Source: Thermoplasmata archaeon
GTDB lineage: Archaea > Thermoplasmatota > Thermoplasmata > Lutacidiplasmatales > UBA184
Direction: 5' to 3'
Assembly (NCBI GenBank): GCA_030039525.1
Contig: JASHVI010000117.1
Span: forward strand, 1 to 11,617
DNA: 11,617 nt
In this document: positions 1 to 7,461 of the stretch, piece by piece
How the letters are laid out: each line of letters starts with the position of its first letter
Numbering within the stretch: the stretch's first letter is position 1
Made by a program: the position numbers and the translations under genes
Notes under the pieces: generated by a model
What the model was told of the DNA's origin: nothing
Databases searched by the model: none
Seen by the model: only the letters and a program-made list of their open reading frames with translations

Positions 1-3000
1 GACCCGGTACGTGAACTTCGCCCAGTGGTTGACGACCTTGACCGAGGCGCCGGTCACGGTGACCGAGCCGGTGTAGGTGCCCGTGATGGCCTTCCAGCCC
101 GCGATCGGGGTGATCGAGTACGAGTAGGTCCCGTTCGGCACGCTGAAGAAGTCGTTCTTCGTCGACGTGCTCTGGGAGACCGAGTCGAAGGTCACCGTCC
201 AGGTCTCACCGCTCGGCAGCCCCTTCTCGTGGAACTGCACGGTGTACTTCTGGAGGATGAAGGTGACGAGCACGGTGACGGTGCCGCCGTTGACCGTCAC
301 CGATCCGCTCTGCGTCACCGCGTAGTTGGGCACCTCGGTGATCGTGTACGGGTAGGTCCCGTTCGCGAGGTCGTAGGTGATCTTGGTGCCGGTCGACGAG
401 AGGGTCGACGAGTCGGTCGTGACCGACCAGCTCGTGCCGCTCGCGAGGCCGCTCTCCTTGAAGGTCACCGCGTAGGTGAACGGCGTGAAGGTGACCCCGA
501 CGTCGGCGGTGGCCCCGTTGACCGTCACCGAGCCCGTGTAGGTGGTCGTGTAGCCCGGCACGGCGCCGACGGTGTACGAGTAGGTGCCGTTCGCCTCCTG
601 GAAGGAGAGCGAGCCGCCCGTCGAGGAGACGGTCTGGCTATCGATCGTCACCGACCAGTCGGTGCCGCCGGGGAGCCCGGTCTCGCTGAACTGGACCGTG
701 TACTGCTGGAGGACGAAGGTGAGGGAGACCCCGACCTCGGCGCCCTCGATCGTCTCCTGCCCGGTGTACGCGCCGAGCGCGTAGTTCGGGACGCTCCCGA
801 CCGCGTAGGCGTAGGTCCCGTTGGTGAGCGCGAAGGAGATCTCGGTGCCGGTCGACGACTCGGTGGTCGCGCCGACCGTCACGGACCAGCTGGTGCCCCC
901 GGCGAGGCCGCTCTCGGTGAAGTTCAGGTAGTAGTCGGTCGGGGCGAACGGAACGCTCACGGAGAGCGGGGCGCCCGAGACGGTCAGCGAGGTCTGCGGC
1001 GTCACGGCGTGGTAGTACGCGTCGCTCGTCTGCGCGGTGTACTCGGCCGTGCGGTTGCCGAGGTCCTCGAAGAACGAGGTCCCGGTCAGCCCGATCTGGG
1101 GGAGGCCCGAGACGTTGAGGTACCAGGTGTTCCCGGCCGGTAGCCCGGTCTCGGTGAAGGTGACCTGCTCGCCGAAGGTGAGGTTGGCGAAGGCGCCGCC
1201 CCCGGTCACGTTCAGGAGCGCGACGGGGACGGTCGTGGCGACGAACGCGTTGTTGAAGAGCCGCGCGTTCGTCCGGTAGTCGTTCGCGTTGAGCACCTGC
1301 ACGTCGGCGGTCCCGATGCTCCCCACGCCGGTCGGCTGGGAGGCCCCGGAGGTCCCCGAGGTCGTGGTGCCCAGGAAGACGTTGCCGTCGATCGTGTAGG
1401 CGCCCTGGTCGACCATGAGGCCGACGGCGCCGGTCGCGGTGTTGTCGATGGTGTTGCCCGCGACGTGCACCGCGGGGGAGTTCGTCGACGCGCTCGGGCC
1501 CTGGTTGAGCTCGAAGGCGATCCCGAAGGCGCCGCTGTCGGAGACCTGGTTGTCCTCGACGGTGATCGGACCCTCGCTCGCCGGGGCCGCGTACGGCCAG
1601 GACGGGGCGGGGGAGGGGCCGTAGAGGTAGGAGAGGACGGCGATACCGATCGCGTTGTCGGAGACGGTGTTCGAGTCGACGGTGCAGACCTCGAAGCACT
1701 GGGCGAAGAGGCCCGCCTCCTGGCTGTTCGGCCACCAGCCGGGTCCGTTCATCCAGGACCAGCCGGAGACCTGGTTGTCGAGGATCGAGGCGTTCCCCGC
1801 GAAGACGTAGGCGCCGACCCCCGGGCCGGCGGGCGGCTCGGCGGGCGCCGTGAGGATGTTCTGGTCGACCTGCGCGAGGCCGGAGGGCGTCAGCACGACC
1901 TGGACGGCCTGGTCGAATCCGGTGATCGTGTTCTGGACGAGCTCCGCGTTCTGGCCCGCGACGTACACCCCGTCCGGGGCATCGCCGCCCGGCCCGGAGG
2001 CGTTCAGGAAGTCGTTGTCGTTGAGGACGTAGCTGCCGGTCTCGAAGGTCGGGACCCCCGCCTGGTACGAGGAGATGTCCCCGAGGAGGGCGCCCGAGAC
2101 GTTCGAGTCGGCGACGTTGTCCGTGAGGGCCACGGAGTAGGCCACGGGGAGGTCCGTCGCGGCCTCGAAGGAGACGTTCACGTCGGAGAGCGAGTTGCCG
2201 CTGAGGGTCGCGTTGTCGTCGTAGACGAGGACGCCGACGTTGGCGTTCTCGATCGAGTTGTCGTCGGCGACCCCCGCGTACGGCCCGGAGGCGTAGAGGG
2301 GGGTCCCGGTCCACGCCGGGGAGGAGTTGAAGTCGAGGACGATCCCGTAGTCGGCCGCGGAGGCGATCGTGTTGCCCGAGACGGTGATCGGGCCCGCGAC
2401 CTCCGCGATCGCGAGCTGGTTCCCGGAGAGCCAGTTCGAGCTGACGGTCACGCCGTTGCCCGGGGCGTAGGCGAGGATGCCGCTCGCGTCCGCGACGTTC
2501 GGGCAGGCGTTCGAGCCGGAGAAGAAGTAGTTCCCGTTGGTGCAGCCCGAGGGGAGGTAGGTGTTACCGGTGACCGAGTTGTCGGTGATGTTGCCGGTCG
2601 ACCCGTAGAGCTGGATCCCGTTGGTGGCCGAGTCCCCGAGGGGCATCGGGGTCGTCCCGACGGTGTTCGAGTCGATCTGGCAGGAGAGGCCCGGGTCGTT
2701 GCAGGTGATCCCGTTCTTGCCGTAGTTCGTGACGGTGTTGTCGGAGATCGTGATCGCCTCGGAGACCGCGGTGGTCGTCGCGAAGTAGCCGTTGTTCGCG
2801 AAGATCGCGTTCTGGCTCTGGCAGCCGTCGTACTGGTTGATGTTCGAGACCGTGGTGCCCGAGATCGTCCCCGAGCTCTCGGCGTAGTAGATCCCGTAGT
2901 AGGCGTCGCAACCCGGCACGCTCGTGTAGGCCTGGCTCCCGTTCACGTCGAGGTTCTCGATCGCGAGGCCGGTGTCCCCGTAGGCCCCGATGAGCGCGTA

Positions 3001-3402
3001 GACCGGGATGTTCGTGTCGAGGTCGACCTGGTTCACGACGGCGCTCGGGGGCGCGAGGAAGGTCGAGCCGTTCCCGCTCCCGATGAGGGTGAGGTCGTTC
3101 GTCTGGTTGATCGTCAGCTGCTCCGGGAAGCTCCCCGGTCCGAGGCAGATCACCGCCCCGGTGGTCGAGGCGTAGGTGTTGATGGCGCTCTGGACGGCGT
3201 TGTCCTGGACGTTCTCCGAGTTCACGGTGGTCGTGCAGGCGGGGCCGATGAACGTCGAGAGGCCGACGGAGACCGAGGGGGTTCCGGGGCTCCCGACGCT
3301 CGAGACGAGCGGGGCCGTGAGAGCGATCGCACCGAGGGCCGACATTCCCAAGACGGCGAGGACCGTGAGAACGGCGGCCGTCATCCACCGAGGGGCGGAC
3401 AT
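1..3402 (-). CDS. Giant secreted beta-helix protein with tandem FxExGLP modules (3' end outside window)
   Basis: This frame is open for 1134 codons from ATG at 3402 to the window edge, with no stop seen. The start is well fixed: an in-frame TGA lies four codons upstream (3412-3414), with only gcc and cgg codons between. Residues 8-30 form a hydrophobic signal segment. Residues about 62-110 match the start of pectate-lyase/NosD-type beta-helices (VQDNAVQSAINTYAS, then CLGPGSFPEQLTI). Up to about residue 740 it is rich in the short 'S-x-N-x-(I/V/L)-S/T' turns typical of parallel beta-helix coils, such as TVSGNTIAS and TLSGNSLSDVN. From residue 747 come at least five modules starting around F749, F828, F905, F981 and F1057. 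It should act outside the cell, as a carbohydrate-binding or -cleaving protein or as a structural or adhesive surface protein. No catalytic residues could be assigned. The anchor and full length are unknown because the gene continues past position 1. Codon use is extremely G/C-ending. Confidence 0.9.
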   Translation of the reverse strand, partial: MSAPRWMTAAVLTVLAVLGMSALGAIALTAPLVSSVGSPGTPSVSVGLSTFIGPACTTTVNSENVQDNAVQSAINTYASTTGAVICLGPGSFPEQLTINQTNDLTLIGSGNGSTFLAPPSAVVNQVDLDTNIPVYALIGAYGDTGLAIENLDVNGSQAYTSVPGCDAYYGIYYAESSGTISGTTVSNINQYDGCQSQNAIFANNGYFATTTAVSEAITISDNTVTNYGKNGITCNDPGLSCQIDSNTVGTTPMPLGDSATNGIQLYGSTGNITDNSVTGNTYLPSGCTNGNYFFSGSNACPNVADASGILAYAPGNGVTVSSNWLSGNQLAIAEVAGPITVSGNTIASAADYGIVLDFNSSPAWTGTPLYASGPYAGVADDNSIENANVGVLVYDDNATLSGNSLSDVNVSFEAATDLPVAYSVALTDNVADSNVSGALLGDISSYQAGVPTFETGSYVLNDNDFLNASGPGGDAPDGVYVAGQNAELVQNTITGFDQAVQVVLTPSGLAQVDQNILTAPAEPPAGPGVGAYVFAGNASILDNQVSGWSWMNGPGWWPNSQEAGLFAQCFEVCTVDSNTVSDNAIGIAVLSYLYGPSPAPSWPYAAPASEGPITVEDNQVSDSGAFGIAFELNQGPSASTNSPAVHVAGNTIDNTATGAVGLMVDQGAYTIDGNVFLGTTTSGTSGASQPTGVGSIGTADVQVLNANDYRTNARLFNNAFVATTVPVALLNVTGGGAFANLTFGEQVTFTETGLPAGNTWYLNVSGLPQIGLTGTSFFEDLGNRTAEYTAQTSDAYYHAVTPQTSLTVSGAPLSVSVPFAPTDYYLNFTESGLAGGTSWSVTVGATTESSTGTEISFALTNGTYAYAVGSVPNYALGAYTGQETIEGAEVGVSLTFVLQQYTVQFSETGLPGGTDWSVTIDSQTVSSTGGSLSFQEANGTYSYTVGAVPGYTTTYTGSVTVNGATADVGVTFTPFTYAVTFKESGLASGTSWSVTTDSSTLSSTGTKITYDLANGTYPYTITEVPNYAVTQSGSVTVNGGTVTVLVTFILQKYTVQFHEKGLPSGETWTVTFDSVSQSTSTKNDFFSVPNGTYSYSITPIAGWKAITGTYTGSVTVTGASVKVVNHWAKFTYRV
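10..1164 (-). repeat. Five tandem FxExGLP modules, ~76-79 residues each
   Basis: Units begin near 1164, 930, 696, 468 and 240 on the minus strand. The first Phe of each motif is residue 749, 828, 905, 981 and 1057, giving spacings of 79, 77, 76 and 76 residues. Each unit reads roughly 'Y-x-V-x-F-x-E-x-G-L-(P/A)-x-G-x-x-W-x-V-T', then an NGTY-Y-V segment, then 'GSVTVNG' and a return to 'V-x-F'. The last three codons of the window (Tyr-Arg-Val) match the start of a further unit. The same module occurs once in the 4557-6500 protein. It is probably an all-beta, Ig-like surface domain, common in Thermoplasmata surface proteins and proteases. Neighbouring units also share short DNA identity, for example GTTGACCGTCACCGA in two of them, which fits duplication. 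Confidence 0.85.
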
Positions 3403-3420
3403 GGCCCGCCGTCAACCTGG

Positions 3421-3431
3421 GGTACATAACG
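3421..3431 (-). promoter_or_regulatory. TATA-like box for leaderless start at 3402
   Basis: On the minus strand the sequence is CGTTATGTACC. The TTATGTA core is centred about 24 nt upstream of the ATG at 3402, the spacing expected of an archaeal TATA box when transcription starts at or next to the start codon. No Shine-Dalgarno motif lies before this ATG, which supports a leaderless mRNA. The match to consensus is moderate. Confidence 0.4.
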
Positions 3432-3451
3432 CCGGTGTCAGTCCCACTCCA

Positions 3452-3476
3452 TCGCATGCAACGTCGCCGCATGCGA
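3452..3476. promoter_or_regulatory. Inverted repeat TCGCATGC / GCATGCGA, possible operator
   Basis: Two perfect 8-base arms (3452-3459 and 3469-3476) are separated by 9 bases. Each arm holds the palindrome GCATGC, so the site also reads as two half-sites 17 bp apart. It lies in the 111-bp gap between the toroid gene and the beta-helix gene, about 25 bp upstream of the TATA-like box, a position suited to a regulator binding site. On the minus strand no U-run follows, so a terminator for the toroid gene is less likely. Confidence 0.35.
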
Positions 3477-3513
3477 CAGTTTTCCGGCCCTCCCACCCGT
3501 CCGGAAGCGTCGC

Positions 3514-4470
3514 TCAGGACCCGACGCGTGCGAGGACCGAGAGCGCCGTGAGCGTCACCATCTTGCTCGGCCGGCCGGGCGCCTCGAGCCCCCACGGGGT
3601 CGGCCGCTGCGACGGGTGGGCCTCGAACCAGCGCGCGATCGGCCCCACGACGTCGGGGTGCACCGCATCGAGGTTCCAGCGGCCGTCCGCTCGACGCTTG
3701 CGTCGCAGCACGTCGAGCGCGAACCCGAGCCGTCGGTCCTCGCCGTAGCCGAGCGCGGTGAGGAGGTCGAGCCCGACGAGCAGGTCGTAGTAGTAGTGTA
3801 CTGGATAGTGGAACCGGTACCAGGGCGGATACCGGGCGCCCTGCCGGTGGAGCTCGCGCTCCAGGAAGAACTCCGCCCCCCGCTCCACGCAGGCCTGCAT
3901 CGAGGGGCTCCAGCGCGCGCGGGGGTAGGTCGCGAAGGCGCTCAGCCCCTCCCACGAGTCGAGGTTCCGGCCGGTCCCCATGCAGGACCAGCCACCCTTG
4001 GGGCTCGCGGTCGTAACGAGCCACTCGAGGCTCTTGCGGATACGTGGGTCCTCCCCGTACCCGAACCGGATCAGCGCCCGGGTCATGTTCCCGACGACGC
4101 AGTGATGTCCGGTGCCTCTCGAGCTTCCTCCCACCCCGCCGCCGGAGAGTGCGAACCGGCGCATCCACGCCTCGCAGGACCTCCGGACCAGAGGATGGCT
4201 CCGGGTGATCCCGAGATCGGAGAGGGCGAGGAGCTTCCAGTACGTGGAGGTGTACTTCGGCCGGTAGGCGTCCTCCGGGCCGGCCCACAGCCCCTCCGGC
4301 CCCCGGTCGACGAGGAGTTCGGCCACCCAGCCGACCGTAGGGATCCGCTCCGCCGCCGCGCAAACCTCGGGATCGTCGAGAGGACGGTCGAGGAGCTCCG
4401 TGAGGGCCCGGTAGCGGATCGACGGTTGATCGGCCCCGAGCAGCCAGTCGAGCGCTCGACGGGACGGCAC
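3514..4470 (-). CDS. Alpha/alpha-toroid protein, terpene cyclase/prenyltransferase-like fold
   Basis: A 318-residue protein from a GTG start at 4470 to TGA at 3514-3516. It has no signal peptide and is probably cytoplasmic. The family resemblance is to prenyltransferase/squalene-oxidase-type helical barrels: YRPKYTSTYWKLLALSDLG (69-87), GHHCVVGNMTRALIRFGYG (121-139), KGGWSCMG (158-165), FHYPVHYYYDLLVGLDLL (220-237) and KRRADGRWNLD (258-268). The GGW and DGRW segments resemble the QW-type ends of toroid helices. C124, C163 and nearby H122, H221 and H225 could form a metal or active site; this is inference. The DxDD motif of squalene-hopene cyclases is absent, so that chemistry should not be assumed. 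The start is uncertain: the frame stays open upstream to 4779, but that part is low-complexity Gly/Pro/Arg/Ser, overlaps the divergent gene and holds no better start than TTG at 4566. Substrate and pathway are unknown. Confidence 0.8.
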   Translation of the reverse strand: MPSRRALDWLLGADQPSIRYRALTELLDRPLDDPEVCAAAERIPTVGWVAELLVDRGPEGLWAGPEDAYRPKYTSTYWKLLALSDLGITRSHPLVRRSCEAWMRRFALSGGGVGGSSRGTGHHCVVGNMTRALIRFGYGEDPRIRKSLEWLVTTASPKGGWSCMGTGRNLDSWEGLSAFATYPRARWSPSMQACVERGAEFFLERELHRQGARYPPWYRFHYPVHYYYDLLVGLDLLTALGYGEDRRLGFALDVLRRKRRADGRWNLDAVHPDVVGPIARWFEAHPSQRPTPWGLEAPGRPSKMVTLTALSVLARVGS

Positions 4471-4556
4471 GGTCCGCTCAGGCCCTCGGAGGGGAAGAGC
4501 GCTCGGCCACGCCGGCCGGGCATCTCGCCCAGCACCGCTCGGGGAGACACAAAGGG

Positions 4557-6500
4557 GTGCGGTCAAATGCGCCTCGGGCTGCCGACCCTCGGTACCCCGT
4601 GACGCCGCCCCGAGGCCGAGCCACCCGACCCCGGGCGCACCCGGCGTGGGCTCTCCTCCTCCTCGCGTTGGTCGTGTCGGGGGTGATCCCGATCGTCGGC
4701 CTGGAGCATGTTTCGACCGCTCGACCCAACCCCGGGCTGGAGTCGCGCTCGGTTGCCGGCGCCCGATGGGGGACGTCACTTCACGGACGGGTGCCGGTCG
4801 CTCCCGCTCGCTTCGCGCCTCAAACCGCCGACGCGGCGACCTGCGCCGGGACCAACGGGACGACGCTGGACGGAGCGGGATCGATGCTGGTCGCCCCTCT
4901 CATGAGCGCTTGGGCGACCTCGTACACGGACGCGACGTTGGATTATGCGGCCGTGGGGGAGGGCACCGGAACGTCCGACATCTCCGGCAAGACGGTCGAT
5001 TTCGGGGCCTTCGACGCTCCGCTCGACCCGACGCAGCAGGCGGCGGCCCCGGGCCTGCTGACGATCCCGGAAACCGGAGGGGCCCTCGTACCGACCTACA
5101 ATCTTCCCGGGGTCACGGCGCGCCTCAACTTCACCGGCCAGGTCCTGGCCGAGATCTACCTCGGGAACATCACCGCGTGGAACAACTCGGCCCTCGCGGA
5201 CATCAATCCCGGGGTCAGCCTCCCGAACGAGACGATCGACCCGGTGCATCGCAGCGACGCCGGTGGAGCCACCCTCGGCTGGACCCGCTTCCTATCGGAT
5301 GACGACCCGACCTGGGCGTCGGAGGTCGGTTCCGGCATCCGGGTGGTCTGGCCGAGCGTCGGATCGGCCGCGTCCCAGGACTCGGGAATGCTCGGGGCGG
5401 TGGACTCGACCCCGGGAGCGATCGGGTACCTCGACCTCAGCTACGCCCTCGGGCAGGGCGCGACCGTGGGCGCCGTCGAGAATCCCTCCGGGGACTTCGT
5501 TCAGGCCACCCTGAACGACACGGAGTCCGCGATCGCCGACTCGAGCGGGGGTCTCCCGGCGGGCGACGCCGGCTGGTACAACTCCTCCGTCCTGAACGCT
5601 CCCGGCGCCGACGACTACCCGATCGCCCTGCTCTCCTACCTGGTCGTCTATCAGAACCTCAGCGTCGCGTATCCGTCGTACACGCTGGCGAAGGCGGTCG
5701 CGCTCGTCTGCTTCCTCGACTGGGCGATCTCGAGCGGGCAGAACGAGTCGGCGCCGCTCTACGTCGTTCCGATCCCCTCGGCCATCCGCGCGCTCGACCA
5801 GGCGACGATCGACTCGATCTCGTTCAACGGCTCAGCGGTGGCCTCCGACGCCGGGGTCCCGGTGACCTTCTCGGAGACCGGACTGCCGACCGGCCAGTCC
5901 TGGTCCGTGACGCTCGGCGGTCGGCTCAACTCCTCCGCCTCGGCCGCGATCGGCTTCTGGGTCGTGGCCGGCAACTACTCCTTCGACGTGGGCTCCGTCA
6001 CCGGCTACCACCCGTCCCCGGCGAGCGGGACGATCGGCGTGGTCGGCTCGCCGGTCGGCAAGGCGATCACCTTCGACCCGAACTCCAGCGGGACGGCGAA
6101 CCCGTCGGGGGGTCCGGCGATCGACTCCTTCACGTTCGATCCGTCGAGCGTGACGGTCGATGACCACGTCACCGTCGCGGTCCTCGTCACCGGGGGGGCG
6201 GCGCCCCTGACCTATTCGTACCGGGGGCTACCGGGGGGGTGCCCGTCCGTCAACCTCTCCTCGTGGAGCTGCGCGCCGAACTCGACCGGCGTGTTCCCGG
6301 TGGAGGTGATCGTCACGGACTCGGCCGGGCGGAGCGCCAGCGCGAACGCCTCGCTGAGCGTCGGCCAGGCCCCGGCCACCAGCGCGAAGCTTCTCGGGCT
6401 CCCCGCCTCCACCGGCGTCGCGGTCCTGCTCGGGGTGGCGGTCGCGGCCGGGCTCGCGGTGGTCCTGGTCGGGTTCCGGGTGATGCGACGCCGGCGCTGA
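4557..6500 (+). CDS. PstS-like solute-binding protein fused to FxExGLP and PKD domains, membrane-anchored
   Basis: A 647-residue protein from GTG at 4557; GTG at 4599 (633 residues) is an alternative. GGGGAG about 11 nt upstream weakly favours 4557. Residues 27-48 are a signal segment. Residues about 97-415 are a type 2 periplasmic-binding fold of the PstS family: GAGSMLVAPL (106-115), VDFGAFDAPL (147-156), LAEIYLGNITAWN (197-209), PVHRSDAGGATLGWTRFL (229-246), TPGAIGYLDLSYA (285-297). Residues 434-508 are one FxExGLP module, and about 519-603 a PKD-like domain with C562 and C572. Residues 613-640 form a C-terminal membrane helix ending RVMRRRR. The protein should be tethered outside the cytoplasmic membrane and capture an anion. 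Several positions that bind phosphate in E. coli PstS differ (Thr10 to Met, Ser139 to Gly, Thr141 to Ala), while Asp56 and Arg135 equivalents remain, so phosphate specificity is unproven. No pstC, pstA, pstB or phoU gene lies nearby. Confidence 0.9.
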   Translation: MRSNAPRAADPRYPVTPPRGRATRPRAHPAWALLLLALVVSGVIPIVGLEHVSTARPNPGLESRSVAGARWGTSLHGRVPVAPARFAPQTADAATCAGTNGTTLDGAGSMLVAPLMSAWATSYTDATLDYAAVGEGTGTSDISGKTVDFGAFDAPLDPTQQAAAPGLLTIPETGGALVPTYNLPGVTARLNFTGQVLAEIYLGNITAWNNSALADINPGVSLPNETIDPVHRSDAGGATLGWTRFLSDDDPTWASEVGSGIRVVWPSVGSAASQDSGMLGAVDSTPGAIGYLDLSYALGQGATVGAVENPSGDFVQATLNDTESAIADSSGGLPAGDAGWYNSSVLNAPGADDYPIALLSYLVVYQNLSVAYPSYTLAKAVALVCFLDWAISSGQNESAPLYVVPIPSAIRALDQATIDSISFNGSAVASDAGVPVTFSETGLPTGQSWSVTLGGRLNSSASAAIGFWVVAGNYSFDVGSVTGYHPSPASGTIGVVGSPVGKAITFDPNSSGTANPSGGPAIDSFTFDPSSVTVDDHVTVAVLVTGGAAPLTYSYRGLPGGCPSVNLSSWSCAPNSTGVFPVEVIVTDSAGRSASANASLSVGQAPATSAKLLGLPASTGVAVLLGVAVAAGLAVVLVGFRVMRRRR

Positions 6501-6509
6501 GCGCCGGCG
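6489..6509 (+). repeat. 9-bp inverted repeat with the stop codon as its loop
   Basis: The arms CGCCGGCGC (6489-6497) and GCGCCGGCG (6501-6509) pair perfectly around the triplet TGA at 6498-6500, the stop codon of the PstS-like gene. As RNA this would be a very stable hairpin at the 3' end of the coding region. The left arm is partly forced by the C-terminal Arg codons; the right arm lies outside the gene. No T-run follows. It could affect mRNA 3' stability or be chance in GC-rich DNA. Confidence 0.5.
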
Positions 6510-6571
6510 GCCCCGTGGAGAGCCCGTACGCGAGAACGCCCCCGAGGGGGGGAATGCGTCGCCGCGCCTCA

Positions 6572-6594
6572 CCCGGCCGAGGATTTCGGCCGGG
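6572..6594. repeat. 9-bp inverted repeat CCCGGCCGA / TCGGCCGGG
   Basis: Perfect 9-base arms (6572-6580 and 6586-6594) flank a 5-base loop, GGATT, in the 173-bp gap between the PstS-like gene and the next plus-strand gene. It could be a terminator-like structure or a regulator site. The most A/T-rich stretch of the gap, CCTAAGTAG at about 6597-6605, follows directly and is the only TATA-like candidate for the downstream gene. Confidence 0.4.
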
Positions 6595-6657
6595 CCCCTA
6601 AGTAGCTGGGAGGCAGTCCGCCCCGCGGAAACCGGCGACGCGCCGTCGGACCGGCCC

Positions 6658-6667
6658 GAGGAGAGGG
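6658..6667 (+). promoter_or_regulatory. Shine-Dalgarno GAGGAGAGGG for ATG at 6674
   Basis: A purine-rich GAGGAGAGGG ends 6 nt before the ATG at 6674. It is a strong archaeal ribosome-binding site and fixes that start. It implies a leadered mRNA, unlike the beta-helix gene. Confidence 0.65.
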
Positions 6668-6673
6668 ACCGCG

Positions 6674-7444
6674 ATGAGGTTGGGGCGAGACGGGAACGGA
6701 GCCTACGTGTCCGAGGATCGGGGACGACGCGCGCCGACGGGTCTCTGGGCCCTCGCCGCGGCGATGGGGGCGGTCCTGCTCGTCGGCAGCGCCGCGGGAG
6801 CTCCCACCGTGACCCCGGGGACGACGACCGGTCCGCCGTATCCCGGCGCGCCGTTCTCGGTCTTCGACTGGGCCGCCGTCGGCTGTGTCAGCCTGAAGGA
6901 CCCGGTCCTGCCGAATTTCAACGGCACCACGGGCCACGCCCGCGTGAGCGTCTCGACGACGACGCGCGGCTGCGACGCGACCAACGGCACGAGCGTCCTG
7001 GTCGTGGCGCCCGCGTACCAGAGCGACCCGGTCACCCAGGGCACGGGCCACCACAATCTGACGGGTGATTGGACCTTCAACTTCGCGGTCAACCTCACGG
7101 TCCATCGCGCGAGCTCCTCCCAGAACGCCTCCGCGATGTTCCAGGTCGCCGTCGGCTTCAATGTGGACGACGAGACCACCGGGGGGATCCTCGGGGGCCC
7201 GTACTCCGACTGGGTCGTGAACCACACGATCACCCACGGATCGTGGGCCCACAGCTATCGCAACGTCCACGCGACGACGTACATCAACTCGACGTACAAC
7301 AGCACCCACGTCTATCGGATCTACGTCATCGTGGAAGTGATCGAGGAGACGAGCGTGGGCCCCGGCACCAGTACCGCCTCGGTCTCGGTGAACATGGGCA
7401 CGGGCGGACGGAGCGCGTTCCTCTCGTCCGTCACCTTCTCGTAG
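6674..7444 (+). CDS. Secreted protein of unknown family
   Basis: A 256-residue protein, ATG 6674 to TAG 7442-7444, with a good ribosome-binding site. Residues 22-42 (LWALAAAMGAVLLVG core) are a hydrophobic signal or membrane segment after a basic, polar N-terminus. The rest is Thr/Ser/Asn-rich and appears all-beta. It has only two cysteines after the signal (C71 and C100), a plausible disulfide, and about eight N-glycosylation sequons, for example N83, N104, N128, N140, N151, N183, N205 and N209. There is no C-terminal anchor, so it is either released or held by an uncleaved N-terminal helix. I do not recognise the family. It shows weak parallels with the protein at 10159-11154: a PYP motif after the signal, then a 'TTG-x-A-R' type segment before a Cys, and an ending in a beta-rich 'SSVT' strand. 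Its function is unknown; export and likely glycosylation are the supportable statements. Confidence 0.8.
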   Translation: MRLGRDGNGAYVSEDRGRRAPTGLWALAAAMGAVLLVGSAAGAPTVTPGTTTGPPYPGAPFSVFDWAAVGCVSLKDPVLPNFNGTTGHARVSVSTTTRGCDATNGTSVLVVAPAYQSDPVTQGTGHHNLTGDWTFNFAVNLTVHRASSSQNASAMFQVAVGFNVDDETTGGILGGPYSDWVVNHTITHGSWAHSYRNVHATTYINSTYNSTHVYRIYVIVEVIEETSVGPGTSTASVSVNMGTGGRSAFLSSVTFS

Positions 7445-7461
7445 GGGGCCGACCGCCGTCC

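Noticed and set aside
1465..3429. Plus-strand open frame of 654 codons antisense to the beta-helix gene, and similarly 25-1143
   Set aside because: The translation is dominated by Arg, Gly, Val and Asp with no domain or signal. It is the expected shadow of a minus-strand gene whose codons nearly all end in G or C.
2564..4363. Minus-strand open frame of 599 codons crossing two genes
   Set aside because: It overlaps the beta-helix and toroid genes in another frame and is Arg/Pro/Gly-rich, while the other frames give recognisable proteins. The same applies to 638-2314 minus.
3514..4470. Squalene-hopene cyclase assignment for the toroid protein
   Set aside because: The DxDD catalytic motif is missing and the protein is about half the length of a full cyclase, so only the fold is claimed.
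4471..4779. Longer N-terminus for the toroid protein
   Set aside because: The extra 103 residues are low complexity, overlap the signal-peptide region of the divergent PstS-like gene, and add nothing resembling the toroid family.
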